Positions 8,608-17,962 of a stretch of DNA of 64,000 nucleotides are shown one piece after another. Within the stretch, counting starts at the first letter, position 1; each line of letters starts with the position of its first letter. The DNA comes from Lachnospiraceae bacterium 3-1 (lineage in GTDB: Bacteria > Bacillota > Clostridia > Lachnospirales > Lachnospiraceae): contig KE159582.1 of assembly GCA_000403255.2 (NCBI GenBank), positions 410,237 to 474,236 on the forward strand. Reading direction: 5' to 3'. Both the position numbers and the translations under genes were made by a program. The notes under the pieces were generated by a model. It was not told where the DNA came from, did no database searches, and saw only the letters and a program-made list of their open reading frames with translations.

Positions 8608-10347
8608 ATGAAAAGAAAAATATTAAAGACAATGTTTACAATCACAGTAATGTTAAGTTTATGTTGCAGCCTTAAAAATGTTGCTGAGGCTAGGAATGAA
8701 AATTTTCTAGAAAGTCAGGGAAGTGTTTTACAAGCGGAGAAGTTGAGATTATTAACGTATGAAGAGTATGAGGCAGATTTACAGGAAGGAACAGAAGGAG
8801 AGCAATTTGCTCTAGAAAGTGAACAGGGAGAGAATAAATGTTTGGTAGATGTGGATGAAAAAATGCCAATCAATATGGAAGAGTTAAGTGAAGAGGGTGT
8901 GATAAATAATATAAGTTTTATATCTGATGAAGAAGGGATAGTTTCATATACTATACCAGAATCGACAATAAAGCCATATATTCTGAACTCTGAATCATTA
9001 AAAGATGGCAAGCTTACCACTGATACGCAAATCGCGTGGTTAAATGATTTTTCTGATTCTGATGGAGATAGTTTAGCAAATTACTATGTAGGAGGGTTTC
9101 CATTAAGGTATTTATTAGAGAAATATTCGGATGGTTTTATTACACAATTTACAAATCCAGGGAAGTATGAGGTGTATTATCAAGCAATGGATTCAGCTGG
9201 CGAATTGTCAGAGATTATAGGTTATACTTTTGAAATTGTTCCAGTTGAAGATTATCAAATTATAGAGGATAGTTTAAACAGTGAAGATGATATAAAGACA
9301 TATACAGTGGATATTGACTTTTCTAAAATGGACACAGCAACTTTTGCAATTGTTAAAACAGGAAGAAGTTATCCAAAGATGACTGTTAGAGATGCAGCAG
9401 GGACAGAAGTAGGCGTTGTAAAATCTTCAAAGGGTTGGTGTTATGTTGATAAACCTTCGGCTAATGCAGGTATTTGTACGTATACAATATCTGTGTCCAG
9501 TATGAAAGGATATTATACGGATGGTTCAACTGATTTTCGTATAATGACAGGAGATAAAAAAGATACAGAAGCGATGATTAGTGGGCCAGAAAATGCAGTA
9601 TTGTTAGATTGGTATACGGGAAAAGAAGATAATTTTGTCTTTTTGAAGTATACACCTAACAGGGATGAATGCTGGTATCGTTTTAAGGCAGATGCAAAAA
9701 CGGTATTTACTTTAATGGCATATCATTCAGAATTGAGATTTCGGATATGTGATATGGATAATCTGTGGGTATTATTTGATTCCAATGAACCAGAAAATAC
9801 AGATGTACATAAAGATAAGTTTACATCAGCATATCCGTTTGCAGAAAAAGCCAGGCTGGGGATGACTGCAGGGAAAGAGTATTATCTTGTTTTATATGCA
9901 GCATCTCAGATTTCTTCTCTTCCCATGGTGGAAGATACGATAAACGTTGCAGTTGGTTTGCCGCATATGTTATCTGGGAGTACAGAGTGGTGTTATGGTA
10001 GTAATCGTATAACAGCAACATCGACTGGATTTTCCAATCCAGGTTATGTGAAGATTGGTGATGATGGTGCCACTGTACCTAAGACAGCGGTTGCAGATGA
10101 GGTGTATTATAGTGGTGTAAGACCATCAGAACTTGATTCTTTTAGGGTGATGGCTCCTGACACAGGTATATGGAGAAATTCAGAACGTTATGGTATTTCG
10201 GTAAGCATGGGATACAAAATTGATTCAACTTCAAATACAAATATTAATGGGGAGTGGCAGGTGAGTTTTAAAGCAGGGGTGGCGACGCCAAGTATTTCTT
10301 TTATCCCTGCCCTAAGAGTGTCTTATTATTATGAAATAGGAGATTAA
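8608..10347 (+). CDS. Large secreted protein of unknown function
   Basis: A 579-aa protein with a signal peptide (KRKILKTMFTITVMLSLCCS, cleavage near AEARNE) and AGGAGG before the ATG. The mature part contains SDSDGDSLANYYVGG (a calcium-loop-like Asp motif), a beta-sandwich-like stretch FTNPGKYEVYYQAMDSAGE similar to PKD/Ig-type folds, and a second beta-rich region (residues ~220-440). No catalytic motif, LPxTG anchor or C-terminal membrane helix is visible, so it is probably released. The promoter is a sibling of that of the 3931 gene. The family was not recognised. Confidence 0.65.
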   Translation: MKRKILKTMFTITVMLSLCCSLKNVAEARNENFLESQGSVLQAEKLRLLTYEEYEADLQEGTEGEQFALESEQGENKCLVDVDEKMPINMEELSEEGVINNISFISDEEGIVSYTIPESTIKPYILNSESLKDGKLTTDTQIAWLNDFSDSDGDSLANYYVGGFPLRYLLEKYSDGFITQFTNPGKYEVYYQAMDSAGELSEIIGYTFEIVPVEDYQIIEDSLNSEDDIKTYTVDIDFSKMDTATFAIVKTGRSYPKMTVRDAAGTEVGVVKSSKGWCYVDKPSANAGICTYTISVSSMKGYYTDGSTDFRIMTGDKKDTEAMISGPENAVLLDWYTGKEDNFVFLKYTPNRDECWYRFKADAKTVFTLMAYHSELRFRICDMDNLWVLFDSNEPENTDVHKDKFTSAYPFAEKARLGMTAGKEYYLVLYAASQISSLPMVEDTINVAVGLPHMLSGSTEWCYGSNRITATSTGFSNPGYVKIGDDGATVPKTAVADEVYYSGVRPSELDSFRVMAPDTGIWRNSERYGISVSMGYKIDSTSNTNINGEWQVSFKAGVATPSISFIPALRVSYYYEIGD

Positions 10348-10348
10348 T

Positions 10349-10390
10349 CATTTTTAGAAAAAGTCGATATACTATTTAACAAGGATGGCA
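10349..10390 (+). repeat. Direct repeat upstream of 10435, copy A
   Basis: CATTTTTAGAAAAAGTCGAT, then ATA and, after 9 bp, CAAGGATGGC. It matches 16120-16161, which precedes the 16275 gene. The pair brackets the 10435-16128 operon. Confidence 0.6.
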
Positions 10391-10434
10391 AGTGGTAGGA
10401 GAGGCCAGCCCTGTTTGCATAGGGAGGAGAAAAA

Positions 10435-11505
10435 ATGGCAGGATGGATAGACTATATAGGAACAATCAATATATGCGTGGCAGACCCTAAAAAAAGCTAT
10501 GTTGTCGGGGCATCGGATACTGAAAATAAGAAATTTCAGGACAGCTTTAAGGATTTTGGTTCCATGCCTAAAGAACTGCTTGCAAGTGGCATGGAGCTGA
10601 CAGAAGATATATACCAACGGGCAGGAATTACAAAATTTACTTGCGAGAATTATAACGATATATTGACGGTTAAGGGAATGCCGGGCTGCATTTTTGCAGA
10701 CGAGAATGGATATGAGGTAATGAATCAGGTTTCTGCCCTTATGTATGATTATCATACAGGGAAAATTTCAAAAGAAGAGGTTATGGGGGAGATAAGAGAT
10801 ATTTGTCTTGACATGCGGGTATATCAATCTCAGAGCCGGCATACAACTGGATACGATAAGAAAGATAACCTTCAGATTCTTGAGCAGCTCTATGAATTGT
10901 TTCAGAAGAATAATGTAAATAAGGCTGTGGCAGCATGTTATGAAAAAGGCGACCAGATAAATAGCCAAAATGGAGGAAATGGAAAGGACTGCGTATATTA
11001 TGATGCAGATTTTTATTATGCTTCCGTGGAAATGAGAGATATGTTACAGCAGGTAATTTCCTCAGTGGCAGAAGAATGGGAAACGGATATACCGGATTAT
11101 GATTGTCTGGAAAAAAACACAAAGTATACTCTGGATGGAAAGATGGATTTCAATAGTGTATGGAACTGGCGTGCGTGGAACCGTTATGGAAGCAGGATGT
11201 CAGATTTTGATGAGATACCGCCAGAAGGATTTACCTTCTTTTATCAGGAGAAAAAATATCATGCAGAGGAAGGACTTTCCCCATTGGAAAAGCAGAAAGG
11301 AATGATACGTATTACTTTCGGTGGTATGGAATGGGAAATAGATGTTCCTTTTAACAATTCTCTTGTGTTCGGGGAAGTAAGAAATATTTTTAATGTGGGG
11401 ACATTGCTACAGAGTTATTTGGGAGAGGAGAGAGCGGATGCAAAGCTGATCTCTTTCCTCAAAAAATTTGAAGTATTTACTTCTGCTTATGGACATAACA
11501 TTTAG
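10435..11505 (+). CDS. Cytoplasmic protein of unknown function
   Basis: A 356-aa protein with AGGGAGGAG before the start and no signal peptide or membrane helix. It is acidic and aromatic, with repeated YDADFYYASVEMRDML-like and FTFFYQEKKYHAEEG segments. It heads the operon that continues with the solute-binding lipoprotein (31 bp on). No family was recognised. Its leader shares a direct repeat with that of the 16275 gene, so the two may be evolutionarily linked cassettes. Confidence 0.6.
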   Translation: MAGWIDYIGTINICVADPKKSYVVGASDTENKKFQDSFKDFGSMPKELLASGMELTEDIYQRAGITKFTCENYNDILTVKGMPGCIFADENGYEVMNQVSALMYDYHTGKISKEEVMGEIRDICLDMRVYQSQSRHTTGYDKKDNLQILEQLYELFQKNNVNKAVAACYEKGDQINSQNGGNGKDCVYYDADFYYASVEMRDMLQQVISSVAEEWETDIPDYDCLEKNTKYTLDGKMDFNSVWNWRAWNRYGSRMSDFDEIPPEGFTFFYQEKKYHAEEGLSPLEKQKGMIRITFGGMEWEIDVPFNNSLVFGEVRNIFNVGTLLQSYLGEERADAKLISFLKKFEVFTSAYGHNI

Positions 11506-11535
11506 GTTTAACATTACAACAGGGAGGCAATGTAT

Positions 11536-12828
11536 ATGAAAAAGAAATTAATGTTTATTCTGGCAGGAATATTGTGTGCGGTTTCGCTTACGTCCTGCAA
11601 TTCTTCTGCTCCTTCCTCTGAAAAAGAGGCTGCTAAGGGCGGTGGAGGCCAGGAGAAAATGGTTGTGGCTGTTTCAGAAGCTCAGAAAGGTTTTTATAGG
11701 ATGGCGGCGTCCAAATATTCTAAGCTCCATCCCGAAACGGAAATAGAGATTGTGGAGGTTCCTGAGATTGATAATACGCCCACAGAGAAAATGGAAAAAA
11801 ACAAAAAAGCAGTGAAAGACATGCAGGTACAGGTGATGGCGGGCAAGGGGCCGGACGTTTTTCTTCTCGACGAAAATAATCAGGTATTGCCAGATATGAT
11901 AAAAAGCAGTTCCAATGGATTGTTTTTGGATCTAAACACAGTGGTGGAGGGACTCAAGGACATGCCCTTGAACCAGACCGTGTTAAAGGCGGGGGAAGTG
12001 GATGGGAAACAGTATTTTCTCCCACTGGGATATATGATCATGGGCGTTGCCACAGCGGATGATATGGTGGGGGACTGGACGCCCTCTTCTGGCCAGCCAG
12101 GTGAATTTTTAAAGGAAGCCGCAGAACAGTTGGGAGTGGAAGGGTTCCCTACAGAATTTTGGCTGAGAGACTATCTGTCTGGGCTTTTTGGAACGTCCTT
12201 TTTGGATTATGAGGAAAAATCCATAACATTTTCCAAGGAATTACAGGATTTCACAGAGCTGCTGGATGAGCGGAAAAGCCTTTCCTTTGAGAATGCGTCA
12301 GAGCTGCCTGATGTTACCGTAATGGGGCATTACAGGGCCAGCTCATTTGAAATGCTTGTGCAAAGAAGCCTGGCTTCGGGCACAGACGTGAGGTTCCTGC
12401 CATTCCCAAATGGAGAGGGCGGAGTGAATGCTCAGGTGAATGTGTTTGCGGCAGTTCGGGCAAATAGCTCATATGCTTCCCAGGCAGGTGATTTTTTAGC
12501 CTTTCTCCTGTCAGATGAAATGCAGGGCGGTACAGGCTGGAAGGATCTTGGGACTGGAAATAAGCCTACGGCTATCCCTATCAATAACAATGCTTTTGTG
12601 CCGGCGTATCAGTATCGGTTCAGCGATGGTTCAGAAGAGAGCCAGGAAGCGGCCGCCAAGAAAGCAGAAGAATTGTTTGAAGTGGTTCAGCAGGTTACAA
12701 CGGCCCGTTTCTGCCAGTACGAGAATACTCTCATTTACAATGGGGTCTTTATGACAAGTGAAAGCAGTTCCGTAGAAAAGAAGCTGGATGATTTAAAAAA
12801 TGAGCTGCGCTTTTATTTTGACGAGTAG
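11536..12828 (+). CDS. ABC-type extracellular solute-binding lipoprotein
   Basis: About 430 aa with a lipoprotein signal (KKKLMFILAGILCAVSLTSC, lipobox LTSC). The mature part matches the family 1 carbohydrate-binding proteins: MVVAVSEAQKGFYRMAASKY, then GKGPDVFLLDENN, a typical substrate-lobe motif, and LGYMIMGVATADD. It should be anchored outside the membrane and feed the permeases encoded next. The start at 11536 has the better spacing to GGGAGG than the ATG at 11530. The substrate is probably a sugar or oligosaccharide, but the FtsX-like neighbours make a peptide possible. Confidence 0.85.
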   Translation: MKKKLMFILAGILCAVSLTSCNSSAPSSEKEAAKGGGGQEKMVVAVSEAQKGFYRMAASKYSKLHPETEIEIVEVPEIDNTPTEKMEKNKKAVKDMQVQVMAGKGPDVFLLDENNQVLPDMIKSSSNGLFLDLNTVVEGLKDMPLNQTVLKAGEVDGKQYFLPLGYMIMGVATADDMVGDWTPSSGQPGEFLKEAAEQLGVEGFPTEFWLRDYLSGLFGTSFLDYEEKSITFSKELQDFTELLDERKSLSFENASELPDVTVMGHYRASSFEMLVQRSLASGTDVRFLPFPNGEGGVNAQVNVFAAVRANSSYASQAGDFLAFLLSDEMQGGTGWKDLGTGNKPTAIPINNNAFVPAYQYRFSDGSEESQEAAAKKAEELFEVVQQVTTARFCQYENTLIYNGVFMTSESSSVEKKLDDLKNELRFYFDE

Positions 12829-12842
12829 GAAGGAGGCCAAGG

Positions 12843-13715
12843 ATGAAGGACAGAGGTCATTTGCTGGAAAAAAGAAAAAAGCTGATAGGAACGCTGTTGG
12901 CGGCTCCAGTTCTGTTTGGAACCTTCCTTTTCTTTCTGCTGCCGTTCGCCATATGCGTCAGATATTCTTTTACCTTTGGAATAGGTGGAGTTTCATTTAC
13001 AGGCTTTGATAATTACAAAGAGGTTTTTTCTTCCTACGCATTTCAATTGGCAGCAGCAAATACCCTGCGGTTTTTGGCGGTTGGCGTTACCTTAAACATT
13101 GTTTTGAGCTTTTTCACAGCATGGATGCTCAAAAAAGGACTGGCCGGAAGCCGTTTTTTCCGCTATATCCTTCTGTTGCCTCTGGTGCTACCCATTGCAA
13201 GCGTTGTTATGGTGATCCAGGTATTTTTTGCGGAGACGGGCATTGTGAATCACTGGCTTATCTCCTTGGGGATACCTCTTGTCCAATGGCTGGAGGGGCC
13301 CAAGGCTTTTTATGTTTTGGTGGGGCTATATCTATGGAAAAGTTTTGGATACAGTGTGATACTTCTGCTATCTGGTTTGAATGCAATTCCTGAGGAATTT
13401 TATCAAACAGCCGCAATAGAAGGTGCAGGAAGGGTGCAGAAGCTGGTTTCGATTACATTGCCAATGATGTCACCTCATTTTTTTCTTGCAGTGATTATGG
13501 GTATTGTAAATGCTTTCAAATCTTATCGGGAAGCATTTCTTTTAGGGGGAAAGCATCCCCATGATAGCATTTACATGATACAGCATTTCTTGAATAACAA
13601 TTTCGAAAGTCTGAATTACCAGAAGTTAAGCGTGGCGGCAATTATGCTTTTTCTGGTTTTGGTTTTTTTGCTGTGTGGATTCTATATGCTGCAAAACAGG
13701 TATCGGGAGGGATGA
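12843..13715 (+). CDS. ABC transporter permease, MalF type
   Basis: A 290-aa integral membrane protein with six predicted helices. The cytoplasmic EAA loop is visible as FYQTAAIEGAGRVQKLVSITLP, where an ATPase would dock. It begins 14 bp after the lipoprotein gene with GGAGGCC upstream, and its TGA overlaps the next gene's region, so the three are coupled. It should pair with the MalG-type protein below. Confidence 0.88.
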   Translation: MKDRGHLLEKRKKLIGTLLAAPVLFGTFLFFLLPFAICVRYSFTFGIGGVSFTGFDNYKEVFSSYAFQLAAANTLRFLAVGVTLNIVLSFFTAWMLKKGLAGSRFFRYILLLPLVLPIASVVMVIQVFFAETGIVNHWLISLGIPLVQWLEGPKAFYVLVGLYLWKSFGYSVILLLSGLNAIPEEFYQTAAIEGAGRVQKLVSITLPMMSPHFFLAVIMGIVNAFKSYREAFLLGGKHPHDSIYMIQHFLNNNFESLNYQKLSVAAIMLFLVLVFLLCGFYMLQNRYREG

Positions 13716-13717
13716 GG

Positions 13718-14590
13718 ATGAAAAGATGGAATTCGATCAATTCTAAATATTTATCACAGGCTTTGAGTGTCATCTTTTTCTTGTTTTTAGGGGCTTTGGT
13801 GCTTTTCCCCGCAGTCTATACCTTGTGTAATAGTTTTATGTCCCCATCTGAGATTAGCAAGTATTATGCAGAGGTTATGAACCAGGAGGGAAATGCAGAA
13901 ACTGCCTTTCATCTGATACCAAATGTTTTTTCCTTAGAGGGCTATTATATGGTTTTTTTAAGGAGTACGGATTATTTGATGAAGTTTTGGTATAGCCTGT
14001 TTTTGTGCCTGGTGATTTCAGCAGGACAGATTTTCATCAGTGCACTGGCAGGGTTTGCTTTTGCAAAATACCCTGTTCCATTTCAGAAGGGGATACTTTT
14101 TTTCTTGATGATATTGATGATGATGCCCATACAGGTGACGCTTGTTCCCAACTATATTATTCTGGATGAACTGAACCTTTTAGATTCATGGCTTGCTTTG
14201 ATTTTGCCAATGACATTTTTGCCTTTTGGAACGGTATTTATGACACAGATTTTCAGGGGAATCCCGGATGAGATTTTAGATGCGGCAAGGCTTGATGGTG
14301 CGGGAACATTTCAGATCTTATTTCGGATGATGCTGCCTATCGGAAAAGGCGGAGTAATCAGTGTGTTTCTTTTATCCTTTGTGGACGCATGGAATATGGT
14401 GGAGCAGCCGATTACTTTTTTAAAAGATATATTACGATATCCACTTTCCGTATTTCTTGCAAGCGTAAATCAGATAAATTTTGAATTGTCTTTTGTATGC
14501 GGTGTTTTGGCGGCGCTGCCTATACTTTTGCTGTTTTTCTTTTTTCATGAAGAACTGACGCAGGGAATTGAATTGTCGGGAGTAAAATAA
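13718..14590 (+). CDS. ABC transporter permease, MalG type
   Basis: A 290-aa partner permease with six helices and the EAA loop ILDAARLDGAGTFQILFRMMLP. The start could also be the ATG at 13712, which overlaps the previous stop as ATGA; 13718 has the better spacing to GGGAGG. No ATP-binding subunit follows, so the importer must borrow a shared ATPase such as an MsmK-like protein encoded elsewhere (inference). Confidence 0.88.
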   Translation: MKRWNSINSKYLSQALSVIFFLFLGALVLFPAVYTLCNSFMSPSEISKYYAEVMNQEGNAETAFHLIPNVFSLEGYYMVFLRSTDYLMKFWYSLFLCLVISAGQIFISALAGFAFAKYPVPFQKGILFFLMILMMMPIQVTLVPNYIILDELNLLDSWLALILPMTFLPFGTVFMTQIFRGIPDEILDAARLDGAGTFQILFRMMLPIGKGGVISVFLLSFVDAWNMVEQPITFLKDILRYPLSVFLASVNQINFELSFVCGVLAALPILLLFFFFHEELTQGIELSGVK

Positions 14591-14611
14591 AATATGAAAG
14601 GACAGGGTCTT

Positions 14612-15016
14612 ATGAAGAATACAAAACAATTGGCAGTGCGGATGGCGGCAGTTCTTTTTATCTTTTTGGTTTTGTGTACGGTTGCAGCCCATAGAATTGA
14701 AACCTTGCTGCTGACGGAGGTTCGTACCCTGACGGTGTTTCCTGCTGGAGTAATGGAAGACGGGAGTGAGGCTGTAAAGGTTCCTCCTGCTGCTGTGTTC
14801 ACAGGCCGGACGGGAGAACCTTGTGTGATGCTGTTGCAAAGACGGGAAGGGACATGGGGAATGGAAGAATATGTGAAAGAAACGCCAGTTAAGGTATACC
14901 ATGAAGATTATGATTTCTGTATATTGCAGGATGCGTATTTGGAAGGGCAGAGTTTGGCGGTGTATCCAAGCCGGAGCCTGTCGGATGATGAGACTGTGAG
15001 GTGTGTAGAAGAGTGA
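14612..15016 (+). CDS. Membrane-anchored small protein of the transport operon
   Basis: About 134 aa with one N-terminal membrane helix (LAVRMAAVLFIFLVLCTVAA) and an external beta-rich part (RTLTVFPAGVM, PPAAVFTGRTGEPCVMLLQRREG, KVYHEDYDFCILQDAYLEGQ) reminiscent of the barrel-sandwich parts of HlyD/MacA-like adaptors. It overlaps the FtsX-like gene by the GTGA junction. The adaptor role is a guess from its position. Confidence 0.6.
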   Translation: MKNTKQLAVRMAAVLFIFLVLCTVAAHRIETLLLTEVRTLTVFPAGVMEDGSEAVKVPPAAVFTGRTGEPCVMLLQRREGTWGMEEYVKETPVKVYHEDYDFCILQDAYLEGQSLAVYPSRSLSDDETVRCVEE

Positions 15017-16128
15017 AGAAAAGAAACATACAGTTTTTGATGTGGGGCGTGATCTATCTTTCTTTTTCTGCGTTTTTCTTCTTTGCGGCAGCTTTTCTTA
15101 GTGGGAATTTAAAAAAGCATACGCCTGCTGCAATAGAGCTATACAACGCCCAGGGACTGAATGTTTCCATGGAGCAGGCGGCTTCTTTTGCAGAACGGGG
15201 GTGGTTTGCCGCTGCCAGTGTAGGAGAAAAGATACAGGTTACAGATCTGGAAGAAAGCAAGTCAGTTACTGCGTATTACCAGACAACAACCTCCAACTAT
15301 GGAGCATACGCAAATCTACACTTTACTGAAGGGGGATATTTTTCAGCAGATGTTTCTGTTGAATATGCAGTGGTGATACCCAAAAGTCTTTCCGTGGAGC
15401 TGTTTGCAGAAAAAAGTGGGAAAAAGATTTTGTATATGAATGAAATACAAGCGGTAGTTTGCGGGGTTTATGAGGATGGAGATTTGCTTGTCCAGTTGGG
15501 TTCTGCTAATATCCCTGTGATCTACGGTAATGCATGGAAGAGCTCGGATCTGCCAGCAGAACATTTGCTGCTAGAGGCGGATGCTGGGAAAGCAGCGATA
15601 CAACAAAAGCAGGAAACAGCAGTGATAATGGAAACCCCACTGGAAGGGGAGATGAACGATTTTGGGCGTTTGCACCAGTTAGGGGACAGTATTTTGCTCC
15701 TGGGGTTCTTTTTTTCTGGTTTGTGGTTTATTTTTCGTTTCTGTATATTCTCCTATCACAAGTTTATTTCTGCATATGAGTGTAAGGAACCTAATGCAAA
15801 GAGAGGTTTCACTGCCTTTTTGGGGCTTGGGGTATTCTTTTTTACAGTGATTGGCTTTGGTTTTCTGTTGCAGCTTGTCCGTATACCAGCGGTTTACTTG
15901 CCGGAAAATAATATTTTTGATATTTCTTATTACGGGCAGGAAGTTTTAAATGGAATCCAGCAGATGAATACAGATTGCCGCATCATGGATTTTTCAAGAA
16001 TCTGCGCTGTTTATTTGTGTACGGAAGCAGGTTGTTTAATCTTAGCAGTTCCGTTTTTTTGGGCAGGGTGCCAGAGACTGCGCCGCGGATTTTTGCATGG
16101 ATCAATCAAAGAGGTTAAACATTTTTAG
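15013..16128 (+). CDS. FtsX/MacB-like membrane protein
   Basis: About 371 aa with an N-terminal helix, an external domain of ~200 residues (AIELYNAQGLNVSMEQ, EYAVVIPKSLSVELF, resembling a MacB periplasmic core domain), then three further helices (ILLLGFFFSGLWF, AFLGLGVFFFTVIGFGFLL, LCTEAGCLILAVPFF). This is the FtsX topology of type VII ABC transporters, which need a MacB-type ATPase; none is in the window. The GTG at 15013 has GAGGTG nine bases upstream and overlaps the previous stop. It closes the operon. Confidence 0.65.
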   Translation: MKKRNIQFLMWGVIYLSFSAFFFFAAAFLSGNLKKHTPAAIELYNAQGLNVSMEQAASFAERGWFAAASVGEKIQVTDLEESKSVTAYYQTTTSNYGAYANLHFTEGGYFSADVSVEYAVVIPKSLSVELFAEKSGKKILYMNEIQAVVCGVYEDGDLLVQLGSANIPVIYGNAWKSSDLPAEHLLLEADAGKAAIQQKQETAVIMETPLEGEMNDFGRLHQLGDSILLLGFFFSGLWFIFRFCIFSYHKFISAYECKEPNAKRGFTAFLGLGVFFFTVIGFGFLLQLVRIPAVYLPENNIFDISYYGQEVLNGIQQMNTDCRIMDFSRICAVYLCTEAGCLILAVPFFWAGCQRLRRGFLHGSIKEVKHF

Positions 16129-16161
16129 AAAGAAGTCGATATAGAGATTAGCAAGGGATGG
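16120..16161 (+). repeat. Direct repeat, copy B
   Basis: Matches 10349-10390 (CATTTTTAGAAA..AGTCGATATA..., then CAAGGGATGGC) and overlaps the stop of the FtsX-like gene. Confidence 0.6.
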
Positions 16162-16274
16162 CGTCAATGATATGGGATGCTGTCCCTTTTTATTTCCGCG
16201 GGCAATGAGCCAAGCAGCTGCGCTTGCGCGATTTGGCGAATGCCGCGAGGTCAAATTATTAAGGAGGATCTAGT

Positions 16275-16946
16275 ATGCAAATAACAGAAAAAATGCCAAA
16301 TATCAATTATTATTCAATGGGAAAAAACAAAAATACCAGAAATGATGATTTTAAAGTGCCCGAAACCACGGTAAGCAATGGTTTTGGCGTTACCGATCAA
16401 CAAATATTAGACTGCTATTATAAAATATGTAAGTCTTATCCCAATGTTACATTTAAAATGTCTGATATTGAAGCTGGCAAAAACACAAATGGTCCATGCA
16501 TCGGATATAAGGGTAACAGTTATCAGCAGGGAGAGAATTTTAGTTCTCCAGACCAGTGCAGTATCCGAATTGACGTTGATGTTATCAAAAGAATGATTGG
16601 TGACCAGGAATATTCTTTGGATGTTTACGGTAAGATCCAGAATATTATTTCTGATTACAAACATTCAGTTGAATTTGGAAAAGGCCAGGGTTTTGAATAT
16701 TGTTATGCTGGATTGTCACATGAAGATGGGAGGTTGACAAGATTTACAGGATATTCCCATTCCAAAGTATCTACCGATGAAGAATTAATGGAAATGTGGG
16801 GAGACGGCACTTTGCCGGAGGATGACAAATTATCTGTGAAGATGAACTATGAAAAAATAATTAATCAAACAAAAAACGAAATGCAGGAAATCTTTTTTTC
16901 TATGATTGAACAGGCAAATCATCAGAACGTGTTCAGGAAGCTGTGA
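16275..16946 (+). CDS. Hypothetical protein upstream of protease
   Basis: A 223-aa protein with AAGGAGG 8 bp before the ATG. It is soluble, with an N-terminal Asn-rich stretch (NINYYSMGKNKNTRNDD), a central beta region and a C-terminal helix (EKIINQTKNEMQEIFFSMIEQ). No family was recognised with certainty. It precedes the subtilisin-like protease by 17 bp and might be its substrate or inhibitor (inference). Confidence 0.6.
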   Translation: MQITEKMPNINYYSMGKNKNTRNDDFKVPETTVSNGFGVTDQQILDCYYKICKSYPNVTFKMSDIEAGKNTNGPCIGYKGNSYQQGENFSSPDQCSIRIDVDVIKRMIGDQEYSLDVYGKIQNIISDYKHSVEFGKGQGFEYCYAGLSHEDGRLTRFTGYSHSKVSTDEELMEMWGDGTLPEDDKLSVKMNYEKIINQTKNEMQEIFFSMIEQANHQNVFRKL

Positions 16947-16963
16947 AAACAAAATAAACAGGG

Positions 16964-17881
16964 ATGCATATATTAATAGAAAAAGAGAATCATATGGACA
17001 GAGTAAGAAAGATCATCAATGCTGGGCAGGCATATGAAAAAGGCTATTATGGGGAAGAGGTTGGAGTGGCGGTATTGGATACAGGTATCTATCCTCATCC
17101 AGATTTTCAACATAGAATTGTCTGCTTCCGGGATTACGTTCGGGGGCGGATGGCGCCTTATGACGATAATGGACATGGGACTCATATTGCTGGAATTATC
17201 GGCGGAGATGGCGGGGCGTCTGGAGGAAAATATATGGGGCTTGCTCCTCGTTGCCATCTGATTATCCTGAAAATTTTAGATCACAAGGGAAATGGAAATA
17301 CAGAACATGTGGTGCAGGCAATTGACTGGTTGGTAGAGCATAGGAAAGCTTATCAGGTAAGGATTGTAAATATTTCAATTGGGATGGTGCTTCATGCTCA
17401 AAGCAGAGAACGAATCCGTCTGCTTCAGGCAGTAGAATATGCCTGGGACAATGATTTGGTAGTTGTGGCGGCAGCAGGGAATAACGGCCCAGGGGAAAGC
17501 AGTATTACCGTACCAGGAATTTGCCGGAAAATTATTACTGTGGGCTGTTTTGATGATACAAAAGAACGAATTGGGAAAGCCCCATTGAAACCAGATTATT
17601 CTGGTCAGGGCCCTACGGAGCATTGTGTAGTCAAGCCAGAGTTGGTGCTGCCAGGTACAAATGTCACAAGCTGCGCTCCGTATCCTGTGATGTATATGCA
17701 AAAAAGCGGTACTTCTATGGCCGCCCCAATGGTGAGTGGAGGTATTGCGCTTTTGCTAAGCAAATATCCTCACTTTTTACCAGCAGATGTAAAATTACGA
17801 CTGTATGAGCGAACCGTAGATTTAGGTCTGCCTTTGTCGAAACAAGGCTGGGGAATGGTAGACATTGGAAGATTATTGTGA
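16964..17881 (+). CDS. Subtilisin-like serine protease (S8 family), no signal peptide
   Basis: A 305-aa S8 peptidase with the complete triad: Asp in VAVLDTGIYPHPDF, His in DNGHGTHIAGIIGGDG, Ser in GTSMAAPMVSGG; the oxyanion Asn is in AAAGNNGPGE. It lacks a signal peptide and a long propeptide, as in intracellular subtilisins. The first ATG has a poor ribosome site; ATG 16994 is an alternative. It may be co-transcribed with the 16275 gene. Confidence 0.9.
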   Translation: MHILIEKENHMDRVRKIINAGQAYEKGYYGEEVGVAVLDTGIYPHPDFQHRIVCFRDYVRGRMAPYDDNGHGTHIAGIIGGDGGASGGKYMGLAPRCHLIILKILDHKGNGNTEHVVQAIDWLVEHRKAYQVRIVNISIGMVLHAQSRERIRLLQAVEYAWDNDLVVVAAAGNNGPGESSITVPGICRKIITVGCFDDTKERIGKAPLKPDYSGQGPTEHCVVKPELVLPGTNVTSCAPYPVMYMQKSGTSMAAPMVSGGIALLLSKYPHFLPADVKLRLYERTVDLGLPLSKQGWGMVDIGRLL

Positions 17882-17962
17882 TAGAATATCACCAGTGTGG
17901 TATAGTGGGATAATAATTTTGCGGATCTTGGAGAAACATGCCATGCGCAAGAGGTGATTTAC

